Assembly (NCBI GenBank): GCA_028876385.1
Contig: JAGWSF010000225.1
Span: forward strand, 1-64,000
Length of the DNA stretch: 64,000 nucleotides
Direction: 5' to 3'
Source of the DNA: Acidobacteriota bacterium
Lineage (GTDB): Bacteria > Actinomycetota > Acidimicrobiia > Acidimicrobiales > Palsa-688
Shown here: in pieces, positions 25,280 through 32,880 of the stretch
How positions within the stretch are numbered: position 1 is the first letter of the stretch
How the letters are laid out: each line of letters opens with the position of its first letter
Program-made: the position numbers and the translations under genes
Notes under the pieces: model-generated
Databases searched by the model: none
The model's input: the letters and a program-made list of their open reading frames with translations, nothing else
Told to the model about the DNA's origin: nothing

Positions 25280-26533
25280 GTGGATTACCCGACTATCGAG
25301 AAAGCACCGAATCCCGCCCGGTCCCTGTCACACAGCCTGGTGCTGCTGATGTCGGTGTGCACGGGGCTGTCCGCCGCCAGCCTCTACTACGCCCAGCCGC
25401 TCCTCGACTCCATACGCCGGTCGTTCCACACCAGCACCGGCACCGCCGGGTTCGTGGTGTCCATCACCCAGATCGGCTACATCACCGGCCTGGTCCTCCT
25501 CGTCCCCCTGGGCGACATGATCGTGAGGAGGATCCTCCTACCCACCATGGTCGTCGGGCTGGCCCTGTTTCTGGTGCTGGTGTCGACCTCCCCCTCGGTG
25601 GGCCTGCTCCTGGCCGGGTCTTTCATCGTGGGGGCGCTCTCGGTGGCGGCCCAGATCACCGTGGCCCTCGCCGCCTCCCTGGCCAGCGACGCCGAGCGGG
25701 GACGGATAGTCGGCACGGTCATGAGCGGCCTCCTTCTCGGGATCCTCCTGGCCCGCACCGCTTCTGGGTATCTCGCCCAGCTGGGGGGCTGGCGGACCCC
25801 GTTCCGGGTGGCCGCGGTGGTGATGGCCGTGCTGGCCGTGGTGTTGTGGCGGACCCTGCCCCGTGAGGGCCCGCGCCCGGCGGTGCGCTACGCCAGGGTC
25901 CTGGCGTCGGTGCCGTCACTGCTCAGGGACGAGCCGGTCATCCTCCTGCGGTCGCTCTACGGCGCCGCGGCCTTCGGCGCGTTCAACGCCCTCTGGACGC
26001 CACTCGCCTTCATGTTGTCCTCGTCGCCGTACCGCTATTCGACCAGCACCATCGGACTGTTCGGCCTGCTGGGGGTGGCCGGCGCGCTGGCCGCGTCGTT
26101 CGCCGGGCGCATCGCCGACCGGGGCCACGCCAACCTCATGACCGTGCTGACGGCGGCGACCATGCTGGCATCGTGGCTGCCCATCGCCTTCGGTCACCGC
26201 TCGCTGGCCTCCTTGATCGTGGGCATAGTCGTCCTCGACTTCGCCGTGCAGGGCCTTCACATCACCAACCAGAGCATCATCTACGGGGTCCGTCCGGAGG
26301 CTCGCAGCCGCATCACCTCGGCCTACATGTCGTGCTACTTCGTGGGCGGGGTCATCGGCTCGGTGGGCGCCTCCGCGGCCTACTCAGCGGCCGGTTGGAC
26401 CGCCTCGGCGGCCGTGGGTGCGGCCTTCGGGGTCGTAGCCCTCGGCCTGTGGGCGGCCCACGCCGGTCTGCGCCGTCGCGCCGGGCGGCTCCCGGTCCCC
26501 GCCACCCGGGGGGTGCCCGCCGCCGGACGCTGA
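25280..26533 (+). CDS. MFS transporter (12 TM)
   Basis: About 417 aa from GTG 25280, with CATACT 7 nt before it as a possible -10 of a leaderless transcript; the frame is open to 25199. Twelve hydrophobic segments in two sets of six. The loop between TM2 and TM3 has PLGDMIVRR, the MFS motif A (G-D-x-x-x-R-R), and TM4 has the VAAQI region. The order and SLYYAQPLL start resemble the drug/sugar-efflux MFS branch. Substrate unknown. Confidence 0.85.
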   Translation: MDYPTIEKAPNPARSLSHSLVLLMSVCTGLSAASLYYAQPLLDSIRRSFHTSTGTAGFVVSITQIGYITGLVLLVPLGDMIVRRILLPTMVVGLALFLVLVSTSPSVGLLLAGSFIVGALSVAAQITVALAASLASDAERGRIVGTVMSGLLLGILLARTASGYLAQLGGWRTPFRVAAVVMAVLAVVLWRTLPREGPRPAVRYARVLASVPSLLRDEPVILLRSLYGAAAFGAFNALWTPLAFMLSSSPYRYSTSTIGLFGLLGVAGALAASFAGRIADRGHANLMTVLTAATMLASWLPIAFGHRSLASLIVGIVVLDFAVQGLHITNQSIIYGVRPEARSRITSAYMSCYFVGGVIGSVGASAAYSAAGWTASAAVGAAFGVVALGLWAAHAGLRRRAGRLPVPATRGVPAAGR

Positions 26534-26675
26534 AGTCCGCCGTCCCGGCCCTCCGCTCGACGGTGACCGGGCGGCCACCCGTCCAGTGGGGCCGACGCGA
26601 CCCACCATGAGCCCGGGGGCGGCCCGAAGCGCCGGAAGCGCCGGGAGCGGCCCGGACCCCCCGGCGACCCACAGA

Positions 26676-26714
26676 TACAGTGGCGGCATGACAGGGTCCG
26701 GCTGCCCGTGCTGA
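26676..26714 (+). promoter_or_regulatory. possible promoter and 8-codon leader frame before dcd
   Basis: TACAGT (26676-26681) lies 6 nt before ATG 26688. That ATG opens an eight-residue frame (M-T-G-S-G-C-P-C) whose stop overlaps the GTG start of the dCTP deaminase. A leaderless short frame could couple translation to dcd. No good -35 is visible, so support is moderate. Confidence 0.3.
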
Positions 26715-27841
26715 TCCCCCAGGAAGGGGCGGGGGTCCTACCGAACTCGTACCTGGTGGCCGCCATCGACGAGGGGATCATCGACGCCGGACGGTTCAAG
26801 ATCCCCGCCGAGAACGTCCAGCCGGCCAGCCTCGACCTGCGTCTCGGCGAGGTGGCCTACCGCATGCGCTGCAGCTTCCTTCCCGGCAACGAGGACGTGT
26901 CGGTGCGCATCAAGGAACTGGCCATCGACCGCCTCGACCTGCGCGGCGACGGTGTGGTCCTCGAGACCAACCGGCCCTACCTGATCCCGCTGAAGGAGCG
27001 CCTCGCTCTGCCCGACGGGGTGCGGGCCAAAGCCAACCCGAAGAGCTCCACCGGTCGCCTCGACGTGTTCACCCGGGTCATCACCGATCACAGCTACCGC
27101 TTCGACGAGATCGCGCCAGGCTACCACGGGGAGCTGTTCCTCGAGGTGGTGCCGCTGTCTTTCGCCATCCGGGTCCGGGAGGATCTGACCCTCAACCAGC
27201 TGCGCCTGTCGGTCGGGCGGAGCGAGCTGTCCGACGCCGAGATCCTCGAGCACCACCTCGCCGCCCCGCTCCTGTACGTGGACGGGGCCCCACTGGCGGC
27301 CGACGCCATCACCATCTCCAACGGGCTGTTCCTCAGCCTCGACCTGCACGGCGACTCCGACGGCCACGTCGGCTACCGGGCCCGGGAGAACGCCCCCCTG
27401 CTCGACCTGACCCGCACCGACCCGCTCGACCCGGAGCCCTTCTGGGAGCCGGTGCGCCGGGAGGCCGCCGACCGGGTCGTGCTGACCGAGAAGAAGTTCT
27501 ACCTGCTCATGTCCGAGGAGGCGGCGTGCATACCGCCCGGCCTGGCCTCCGAGATGACCGCCTACGACCCCACCAGTGGAGAGCTGCGCACCCATTACGC
27601 CGGCTTCTTCGATCCCGGATTCGGTTTCGATTCCGACGGGCGCTTCTTCGGTTCCAAGGCGGCTCTCGAGGTGAGGGCCCACGACGTGCCTTTCATGATC
27701 GAGCACGGCCAGAAGGTCTGCAAGCTCACCTTCGAACGGATGCTGGAGCAGCCCACCATCCTCTACGGGCGGGAGCCGGCCTCCAACTATCAGCAGCAGA
27801 CGCAGGCCCTCGGCAAACACTTCCTTCGCCGCCCCGGCTGA
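26708..27841 (+). CDS. dCTP deaminase-like protein with duplicated domain
   Basis: 377 aa from GTG 26708. The N-terminal half has the DCD/dUTPase fold signatures: PASLDLRLGEVAYRMR, then NPKSSTGRLDVFTRVITDH (the P-x-S-S-x-G-R-L active-site block), and GYHGELFLEVVPLSF. A second, more divergent copy follows (ITISNGLFLSLDL, HYAGFFDPGFGF, ALEVRAHDVPFMIEHGQKVCKLTFERM). This double-length arrangement is known in a subfamily of dCTP deaminases of about 360-370 aa. Expected to deaminate dCTP to dUTP for thymidylate supply. Confidence 0.85.
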   Translation: MLIPQEGAGVLPNSYLVAAIDEGIIDAGRFKIPAENVQPASLDLRLGEVAYRMRCSFLPGNEDVSVRIKELAIDRLDLRGDGVVLETNRPYLIPLKERLALPDGVRAKANPKSSTGRLDVFTRVITDHSYRFDEIAPGYHGELFLEVVPLSFAIRVREDLTLNQLRLSVGRSELSDAEILEHHLAAPLLYVDGAPLAADAITISNGLFLSLDLHGDSDGHVGYRARENAPLLDLTRTDPLDPEPFWEPVRREAADRVVLTEKKFYLLMSEEAACIPPGLASEMTAYDPTSGELRTHYAGFFDPGFGFDSDGRFFGSKAALEVRAHDVPFMIEHGQKVCKLTFERMLEQPTILYGREPASNYQQQTQALGKHFLRRPG

Positions 27842-27980
27842 GCCGGCCCGACTCCCGCCCTGGTGCCTCGGCGGGACGCAGGCTCGGGGCGCCGACCGCG
27901 ACCGCTGTCGTGAGACCGCCGAGCGGCGGCCACGGTCGGACTACCCCGACGGCCGGGACCGAAGTCCCGACCAAAGGACG

Positions 27981-28007
27981 ACGGGCGCCGCTTGACGCGG
28001 CGCCCGT
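27981..28007. terminator. perfect 11-bp hairpin between convergent genes
   Basis: ACGGGCGCCGC, loop TTGAC, GCGGCGCCCGT. It stands between dcd (plus) and the DUF6458 gene (minus) and can stop both transcripts. The rest of the 270-bp spacer holds nothing recognisable. Confidence 0.65.
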
Positions 28008-28110
28008 CGGGGGGGACCTCACCGGGTTCGTCCTTGATCCCGGTTCTGACACTACAGGCGCCAGTTAGAGGCGAACCGCATGGTTCGAACCCACGGGCGA
28101 CCTAGTCGGC

Positions 28111-28362
28111 TCAGTAGGTGGTGCGGTGGGTCTCGTCGACCACCGTGCCGGTGCCGTCACGGTAAACGCGACGCTGGCGGCTGTAACCGCCGAAGCCGCC
28201 CCACGAGCCCCAGAAGGCCAGCGAGACCAGGAAGCCCACCACGCCCACGATCATCAGGATCACGCCGATGGTGTGGATGTTGAAGCTCGACGACGAAACC
28301 GTCGTTGCGAACCGGAGAATCGCGCCAATAGCGAATATGACAATGCTGGTGCCTACACCCAT
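28111..28362 (-). CDS. DUF6458-family small membrane protein
   Basis: 83 aa starting MGVGTSIVIFAIGAILRFA, the near-invariant opening of this actinobacterial family. Two membrane helices (residues about 5-20 and 30-52, ILMIVGVVGFLVSLAFWGSW) are followed by a Gly and Arg/Tyr-rich cytoplasmic tail with VVDETHRTTY. Function unknown. The spacer upstream (28363-28477) probably carries its promoter. Confidence 0.85.
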   Translation of the reverse strand: MGVGTSIVIFAIGAILRFATTVSSSSFNIHTIGVILMIVGVVGFLVSLAFWGSWGGFGGYSRQRRVYRDGTGTVVDETHRTTY

Positions 28363-28477
28363 TTGATCTTCCGCTCCTTTACGGTGACCAGCGGGTCGGT
28401 CTCTGCCCGCTGCCGCTCGCGGATCTACCCCGAAGCTGCCAGTTCTTAAACGGGTCCGGCGTCGATCCGGAAAGCGA

Positions 28478-28933
28478 TCACGGCCGGGTGGGGTTCATCC
28501 TCAGGTGCTGGCTGATGTCACCGATCATGTCGAGCATGGTGTAGTCCCGCTCGGTGAAGCACCACTGCCCGTCGATGCGAGCAAAGCGGTCGTGGTAGCG
28601 GCCGGCCACGATGGGCTGCAGAGGCAGGGTGTCGGTCTGCTGGAGGACCGTGTAGTAGGAGCGGCAGGTCGCCGTGCCCGCCTGCTCGTCGACTTCGACG
28701 ATCGGGTTGGTGATGACGTGTTTGGTGCGGGGCGTGCCATCGCCGTGGCGGATGGTCGTCGCCACCAGCAACCGGCTCATTCCCGGACCGTCGAGGCGGG
28801 GCGCGGGGGGAGCGGCCACGATGAACTCGGCGTGGGCGAACAGCCCGTCGCCGAACTCCTCGAAACGCCCGGCGTCGATCATCTCGGCGTAGGTGTAGAG
28901 GAGGTTGGTGACGGCCACTTCGCTCGAGGTCAC
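28478..28933 (-). CDS. SnoaL-like / NTF2-fold protein
   Basis: About 151 aa from GTG 28933. The pattern is that of SnoaL-like polyketide-cyclase or ring-hydroxylating-dioxygenase-beta-like proteins: VTNLLYTYAEMIDAGRFEEFGDGLFAHAEF at the N terminus, KHVITNPIVEVDEQAGTATCRSYYTVLQQ in the middle, and IVAGRYHDRFARIDGQWCFTERDY at the end. The fold gives a small hydrophobic pocket. It is divergent from the HsaA-like monooxygenase and may act on the same substrate class. Confidence 0.8.
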   Translation of the reverse strand: MTSSEVAVTNLLYTYAEMIDAGRFEEFGDGLFAHAEFIVAAPPAPRLDGPGMSRLLVATTIRHGDGTPRTKHVITNPIVEVDEQAGTATCRSYYTVLQQTDTLPLQPIVAGRYHDRFARIDGQWCFTERDYTMLDMIGDISQHLRMNPTRP

Positions 28934-28964
28934 CGGCCCCACCCTAGGCAACCGGGAAGGGGGC

Positions 28965-28993
28965 TTGACGGACCGACGTTTCTAGAATATTTT
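28965..28993 (+). promoter_or_regulatory. promoter of the HsaA-like gene, leaderless
   Basis: TTGACG (28965-28970), 17-nt spacer, TATTTT (28988-28993), then 6 nt to ATG 29000. The palindrome TTCTAGAA (28980-28987) sits in the spacer and may be part of a repressor site. Confidence 0.6.
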
Positions 28994-28999
28994 TCTGAT

Positions 29000-30217
29000 A
29001 TGCGCGAATTCTCACATCCGGCCATCGCCGCCCTCCGAGACGCCGGCGAGGAGCTACGAACCCAAGCCGCCGTCTGCGCCGACGAACGCCGTCTTTCGGA
29101 GACCACGGCCAAGATCCTGCGGGAGACGGGGGTCATGCGGCTCATCCAGCCGGCCCGCTACGGGGGCCTGGAAGCCGATCCCCGCTGCTTCGTCGAAGCC
29201 ATGATGGCGGCGGCCGAGTACGACGGGGCGGCGGGCTGGGTGCTCGGCGTAGTGGGCGTGCACAACTGGCACATCGGGCTGTACGCCGACTCGGTCCAGC
29301 AGGAGGTGTGGGGGGAGGACCCCGATACCTGGATCAGCTCGTCGTACAACTACGTCGGCAAGGCGAGCCGCGTCGACGGCGGGTACCGCCTCACCGGCCG
29401 CTGGAGCTTCTCGTCGGGTTGCGAGCACTCCCAGTGGGTGTTCGTCGGCGGGATCGTCTACGGCGAGGGTGGCCAACCGATGGAGATGCGCCACTTCCTG
29501 CTCCCCCGCTCGGATTACGAGATCATCGACGTGTGGAACGTGGCCGGCCTCAGCGGGTCGGGCAGCAACGACATCAAGGTCGAAGACGCCTTCGTGCCCG
29601 ACCTGCACAGCATGAGCTGGCCGGATCTGCAGGCCCACAAGGTCCCGGGGACCGAGGTGAACACGGCTCCGCTGTTCCGGGTCCCGTGGGGCTCCATGTT
29701 CCTGAACGCCGTCACCGCCCCGCTCGTGGGCATGGCGCGGGGCATGCTCAACGAGTCCCTGTCCATGGTCAAGGGTCGCATGGCCAACTACCTGCCGCCG
29801 GGCCCGACGTCGGGGCCCTTCGACGCCAAGCGGATCTGGCCGGCGGTCAGCATGGCCAAACTGGCCGAGGTGTCCTCCGACATCGACGCCGCCCGGGTCC
29901 AGATGCTCGACAACCTGGGCGAGGTCTACGAGAACGTCGTGGCCCACCCCGACCTGGCCGGACAGGCCGCCGTACCGCTCGAGGTACGGGCCCGGGCCCG
30001 GCGCGACCAGGTGATGGCGGCCAAGCGGGCGACCGAGTCGGCCAACACCATCTTCTCGTTGGCCGGTGGCCGGGGCCTGACGTTGAGCAGCCCGGTGCAG
30101 CGCCTGTGGCGCGACGCCCAGGCCGGGTCACACCACGTGGTCAACGGGTCGGATCAGGCCCTGACCGGCTACGGCGCGTGGCTCATGGGCGAGCCGCTCG
30201 AGGACATGCTGGTCTGA
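29000..30217 (+). CDS. HsaA-like flavin-dependent monooxygenase (acyl-CoA dehydrogenase fold)
   Basis: 405 aa from ATG 29000, placed 6 nt after a -10. It has the group D flavin monooxygenase architecture: an N-terminal helical domain with RETGVMRLIQPARYGGLEADP, then AAEYDGAAGWVLGV, YRLTGRWSFSSGCEHSQWVFVGG (beta-domain, flavin contact) and a C-terminal four-helix bundle with FSLAGGRGLTLSSPVQRLWRD. This is the pattern of HsaA, which hydroxylates 3-HSA in steroid degradation with reduced flavin from a partner reductase, and of related phenol or indole oxygenases. The substrate is not fixed by sequence. Confidence 0.8.
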   Translation: MREFSHPAIAALRDAGEELRTQAAVCADERRLSETTAKILRETGVMRLIQPARYGGLEADPRCFVEAMMAAAEYDGAAGWVLGVVGVHNWHIGLYADSVQQEVWGEDPDTWISSSYNYVGKASRVDGGYRLTGRWSFSSGCEHSQWVFVGGIVYGEGGQPMEMRHFLLPRSDYEIIDVWNVAGLSGSGSNDIKVEDAFVPDLHSMSWPDLQAHKVPGTEVNTAPLFRVPWGSMFLNAVTAPLVGMARGMLNESLSMVKGRMANYLPPGPTSGPFDAKRIWPAVSMAKLAEVSSDIDAARVQMLDNLGEVYENVVAHPDLAGQAAVPLEVRARARRDQVMAAKRATESANTIFSLAGGRGLTLSSPVQRLWRDAQAGSHHVVNGSDQALTGYGAWLMGEPLEDMLV

Positions 30218-30225
30218 ACCGTCCA

Positions 30226-30261
30226 CCCCCGGGGTCGGCGCCACCGGCGCGGCCCCGGGGG
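30226..30261. terminator. GC-rich hairpin after the HsaA-like gene
   Basis: CCCCCGGGG at 30226 pairs with CCCCGGGGG near 30253-30261, extended by CGGCGCC against GGCGCGG. It starts 8 nt after the stop and lies before the convergent TetR gene. Confidence 0.55.
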
Positions 30262-30297
30262 GACCGGCCCGAGGGCCGACGGTGGGGCGGGCCCGGC

Positions 30298-30909
30298 TCA
30301 GGGGCGCAGGGACTTCCAGGCGCCGTCGGCCAACTGCTCGATGGTGGCCTCGGCCTTGGCCGGGGCCCGGGCCGGATCGAGGAACAGGGCGCTGCGCGCC
30401 CAGTGGTGGACCGGCCCGATGAGCAGGGCTACGACCACGTCGAAGGGCAGGCGCTTCAGTTGGCCTTCCTCCATGCGCCGGTCCAGCCAGCCGTGCACCG
30501 TGCCGAGGAAGTCCTCGTTGGCCTCGAGCAGGTCAGCCGGCACGCCCGACGACCGGTAGCCGGCGAAGGGCTGCTGCAGCAGGAAGGTGGCCGGCCGGGG
30601 GTGGCCGACCAGCCACCGCAGGTGGTAGGCCACGGTGTCCCTGATGCCGTCCTCGGCGGGGGGGTCGGCGGCCAGGATGGGGCCCGCCCCCGACTGGTAG
30701 TCGTCGAGGAGGGTGTAGTGGAGGATGGCGATCAGCTGGTCCTTGGACCCGAAGTGGTGGTAGAGCGACCCCACGCTGATGGCGGCCCGGGCGCACACCT
30801 CCTGGATGAAGGTCCCCGACTCGCCGACGTCTATGAACACGTCGAGGGTGGCGTCGAGGATGGCCCGTCGACGCGACGCGCTACTCGCTCGGGTCCGTAC
30901 AGTCGCCAT
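30298..30909 (-). CDS. TetR-family regulator (KstR2/FadR-like)
   Basis: 203 aa. HTH at residues 14-60: ILDATLDVFIDVGESGTFIQEVCARAAISVGSLYHHFGSKDQLI. The C-terminal domain is helical with a Trp/His-containing ligand pocket region (GPVHHWARSALFLDP). Convergent with the HsaA-like monooxygenase and upstream of the nuoN end. TetR proteins with this SVGSLYHHFGSK type often control lipid or steroid catabolism genes, which fits the neighbourhood but is not proven. Confidence 0.82.
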   Translation of the reverse strand: MATVRTRASSASRRRAILDATLDVFIDVGESGTFIQEVCARAAISVGSLYHHFGSKDQLIAILHYTLLDDYQSGAGPILAADPPAEDGIRDTVAYHLRWLVGHPRPATFLLQQPFAGYRSSGVPADLLEANEDFLGTVHGWLDRRMEEGQLKRLPFDVVVALLIGPVHHWARSALFLDPARAPAKAEATIEQLADGAWKSLRP

Positions 30910-30978
30910 GGGCTCCCGCAGCGTAGAGCGTCCCGAGCGGCGGCACCGACACCGGCGCCCCCGGCGGGCGGCGCCCTA

Positions 30979-32880
30979 TCAGAAGAGGGTGGTGGCCGCC
31001 TTGGCGAAGTCCACGGCGAACGACGACACCCCGGCGGCGATGGTGAAGGCCACCGAGATGAAGATCACCATGGCGTTGGTCGACGACACGTAGGGGGCAT
31101 CGCCGGCGGCGGCGGCGTCGAGAGACGAGGCCAGGTCGGCGGTCTCGGAGTCGAGACCGGGCACCGGCGCCAGGCCGGCGCCGAAGACGTCCTCCTCGGC
31201 CTCGACGTCGAGGGCCGACCCCCCGCCGGCGCGCGCCGGGTTGGCCCGACCCGCATCTGAGGGGACGGCACCTGCCGCCAGCCCGGTCGTGGTCGCCGCC
31301 GAGGCCGCCCCGACCCGCTCGGCCGGCCCGGCGTCGTCGGTCGGCTCGCCGCCGTCGCCGTAGGGGAGGTCGGCGGTGGAGTTGGACGGCTCCGGGGCCG
31401 GCGGCGGCGTGGCGGCCACCGCCGGGCCGCCCGAGGAGTACATGAGGAGGGCGACCCGCAGGTAGAAGAAGGCGGCCACCGCCGCCGCCACCATGGCGAT
31501 GACGGCGAGGTAGTACTGGCCCTGCCCGACGGCGGCCTGGATGACGTAGAACTTCCCGAGGAAGCCGCTGGTGAAGGGCACCCCGGCCTGGGCCAGGAGC
31601 AGGACCAGCATGGCCGCGGCGAGCAGGGGCTGGCGACGGGACAGGCCCCGGACCGCCCAGATGGTGCTGCGACTCTCCCCCTGGCCCTGGATGGCGTCGA
31701 CGACGGCGAACGAGCCGATGACGATGAAGGTGTAGGTGAACAGGTAGAAGAGGGCGGCTGATTTGCCGGTGCCGGTCGCCGCCTGCACGCCCACCAGGAC
31801 GTAGCCGGCCTGGCTGACCGACGAGTAGGCCAGCATCCGCTTGAGGTCACGCGAGGCGATGGCCAGGACCGAACCGACCACCAAGGTCAGCACCGTGATC
31901 ACCCAGATGATCGGCCGCCAGTCGGTCTGCTGGGTCAGCAGCCCCTGGTCGAGCACCCTGAGCAGCCCGGCGAACCCGGCGGCCTTGGCCACCGCCGCCA
32001 TGTACCCGGTGAAGGGCGTCGGTGATCCCTGGTAGACGTCGGGGGTCCACAGGTGGAACGGCACGGCCGCCACCTTGAAGCCGAGACCGACGATGAGCAG
32101 GGCCATGCCGGCCAGCAGGACCCCTCCGTTGGCCAGGACGTTGGTGGCCAGATGGTTGGCGATGAGCACCAGTTCGGTGGACCCGGTGGCCCCGTAGACG
32201 AGGGCGATGCCGTAGAGGAAGATGGCCGAGGAGAACGACCCGAGGAGGAAGTACTTGAGCCCGGCCTCGCCCGACTCGGCCCGGCGGCGGTGGTAGGCGG
32301 CCATCACGTAGAGGGCGATGGACATGATCTCGAGGCCGAGGAACAACGAGATGAGGCTGGCCGACTCGGCCATGAGCACCGCGCCGGTCCCCGACATGAG
32401 GATCAGCACGTAGGCCTCGACGCCGTCGAGACCCTCCCGGCGCAGATAGCTGTCGCTGGCGATGGAGCTGAGGATCACCGCCACCGAGACGAGGATGGCG
32501 AACAGCACGGCGAAGTGGTCGAAGAAGATCTGCCCGCCGATCTCCACCGTCCCCTGACCGTGACCGGGCACGTTGTACCACTGCCAGACCGAGGCGACGA
32601 GCGAGACGCCGCCGACGACGGTGCTGAGCACCGGGTAGAGGCCGGGGTAGACCCGCTTGGGCAGCACCGCCGACACGGCGAGCAGGACCAGGCCGCCGAT
32701 GGACAGGATCAGGATGGGCAGGATGGCGCTGTAGGCCACCGAGATGTGCAGCGAGTTGGCGGCGCTGCACAGGCCCGAGACCGAATCGCCGGCCTTGCCG
32801 ATGGCGCAGCCCGACGGGCTGCTGCCGCCCGTGGTCTGGGCCCCGAGCCCTGAGACCGTCGCCAGGACCACGCCGCTCAC
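30979..32880 (-). CDS. nuoN: NADH-quinone oxidoreductase subunit N
   Basis: Start GTG 32880 in a GTGA overlap with the nuoM stop; 633 aa. Antiporter-like subunit with about 14 TM helices: LFLGLEIMSIALYVMAAY, AGLKYFLLGSFSSAIFLYGIALVYG (Lys in the proton channel), FKVAAVPFHLWTPDVYQGSPTP and LKRMLAYSSVSQAGYVLVG. Between the penultimate and last TM an about 113-residue Ala/Pro/Asp/Glu-rich linker is inserted, which makes it longer than the usual 480-530 aa. Last gene of the nuo operon. Confidence 0.95.
   Translation of the reverse strand: MSGVVLATVSGLGAQTTGGSSPSGCAIGKAGDSVSGLCSAANSLHISVAYSAILPILILSIGGLVLLAVSAVLPKRVYPGLYPVLSTVVGGVSLVASVWQWYNVPGHGQGTVEIGGQIFFDHFAVLFAILVSVAVILSSIASDSYLRREGLDGVEAYVLILMSGTGAVLMAESASLISLFLGLEIMSIALYVMAAYHRRRAESGEAGLKYFLLGSFSSAIFLYGIALVYGATGSTELVLIANHLATNVLANGGVLLAGMALLIVGLGFKVAAVPFHLWTPDVYQGSPTPFTGYMAAVAKAAGFAGLLRVLDQGLLTQQTDWRPIIWVITVLTLVVGSVLAIASRDLKRMLAYSSVSQAGYVLVGVQAATGTGKSAALFYLFTYTFIVIGSFAVVDAIQGQGESRSTIWAVRGLSRRQPLLAAAMLVLLLAQAGVPFTSGFLGKFYVIQAAVGQGQYYLAVIAMVAAAVAAFFYLRVALLMYSSGGPAVAATPPPAPEPSNSTADLPYGDGGEPTDDAGPAERVGAASAATTTGLAAGAVPSDAGRANPARAGGGSALDVEAEEDVFGAGLAPVPGLDSETADLASSLDAAAAGDAPYVSSTNAMVIFISVAFTIAAGVSSFAVDFAKAATTLF

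Noticed and set aside
28060..28105. tRNA-like GGTTCGAACCC sequence
   Set aside because: The T stem has a mismatch on either strand and no acceptor or anticodon arm fits around it.
29308..31260. A 650-aa plus-strand frame across the HsaA-like gene, TetR and nuoN end
   Set aside because: It spans three well-supported genes on both strands and has no domain.
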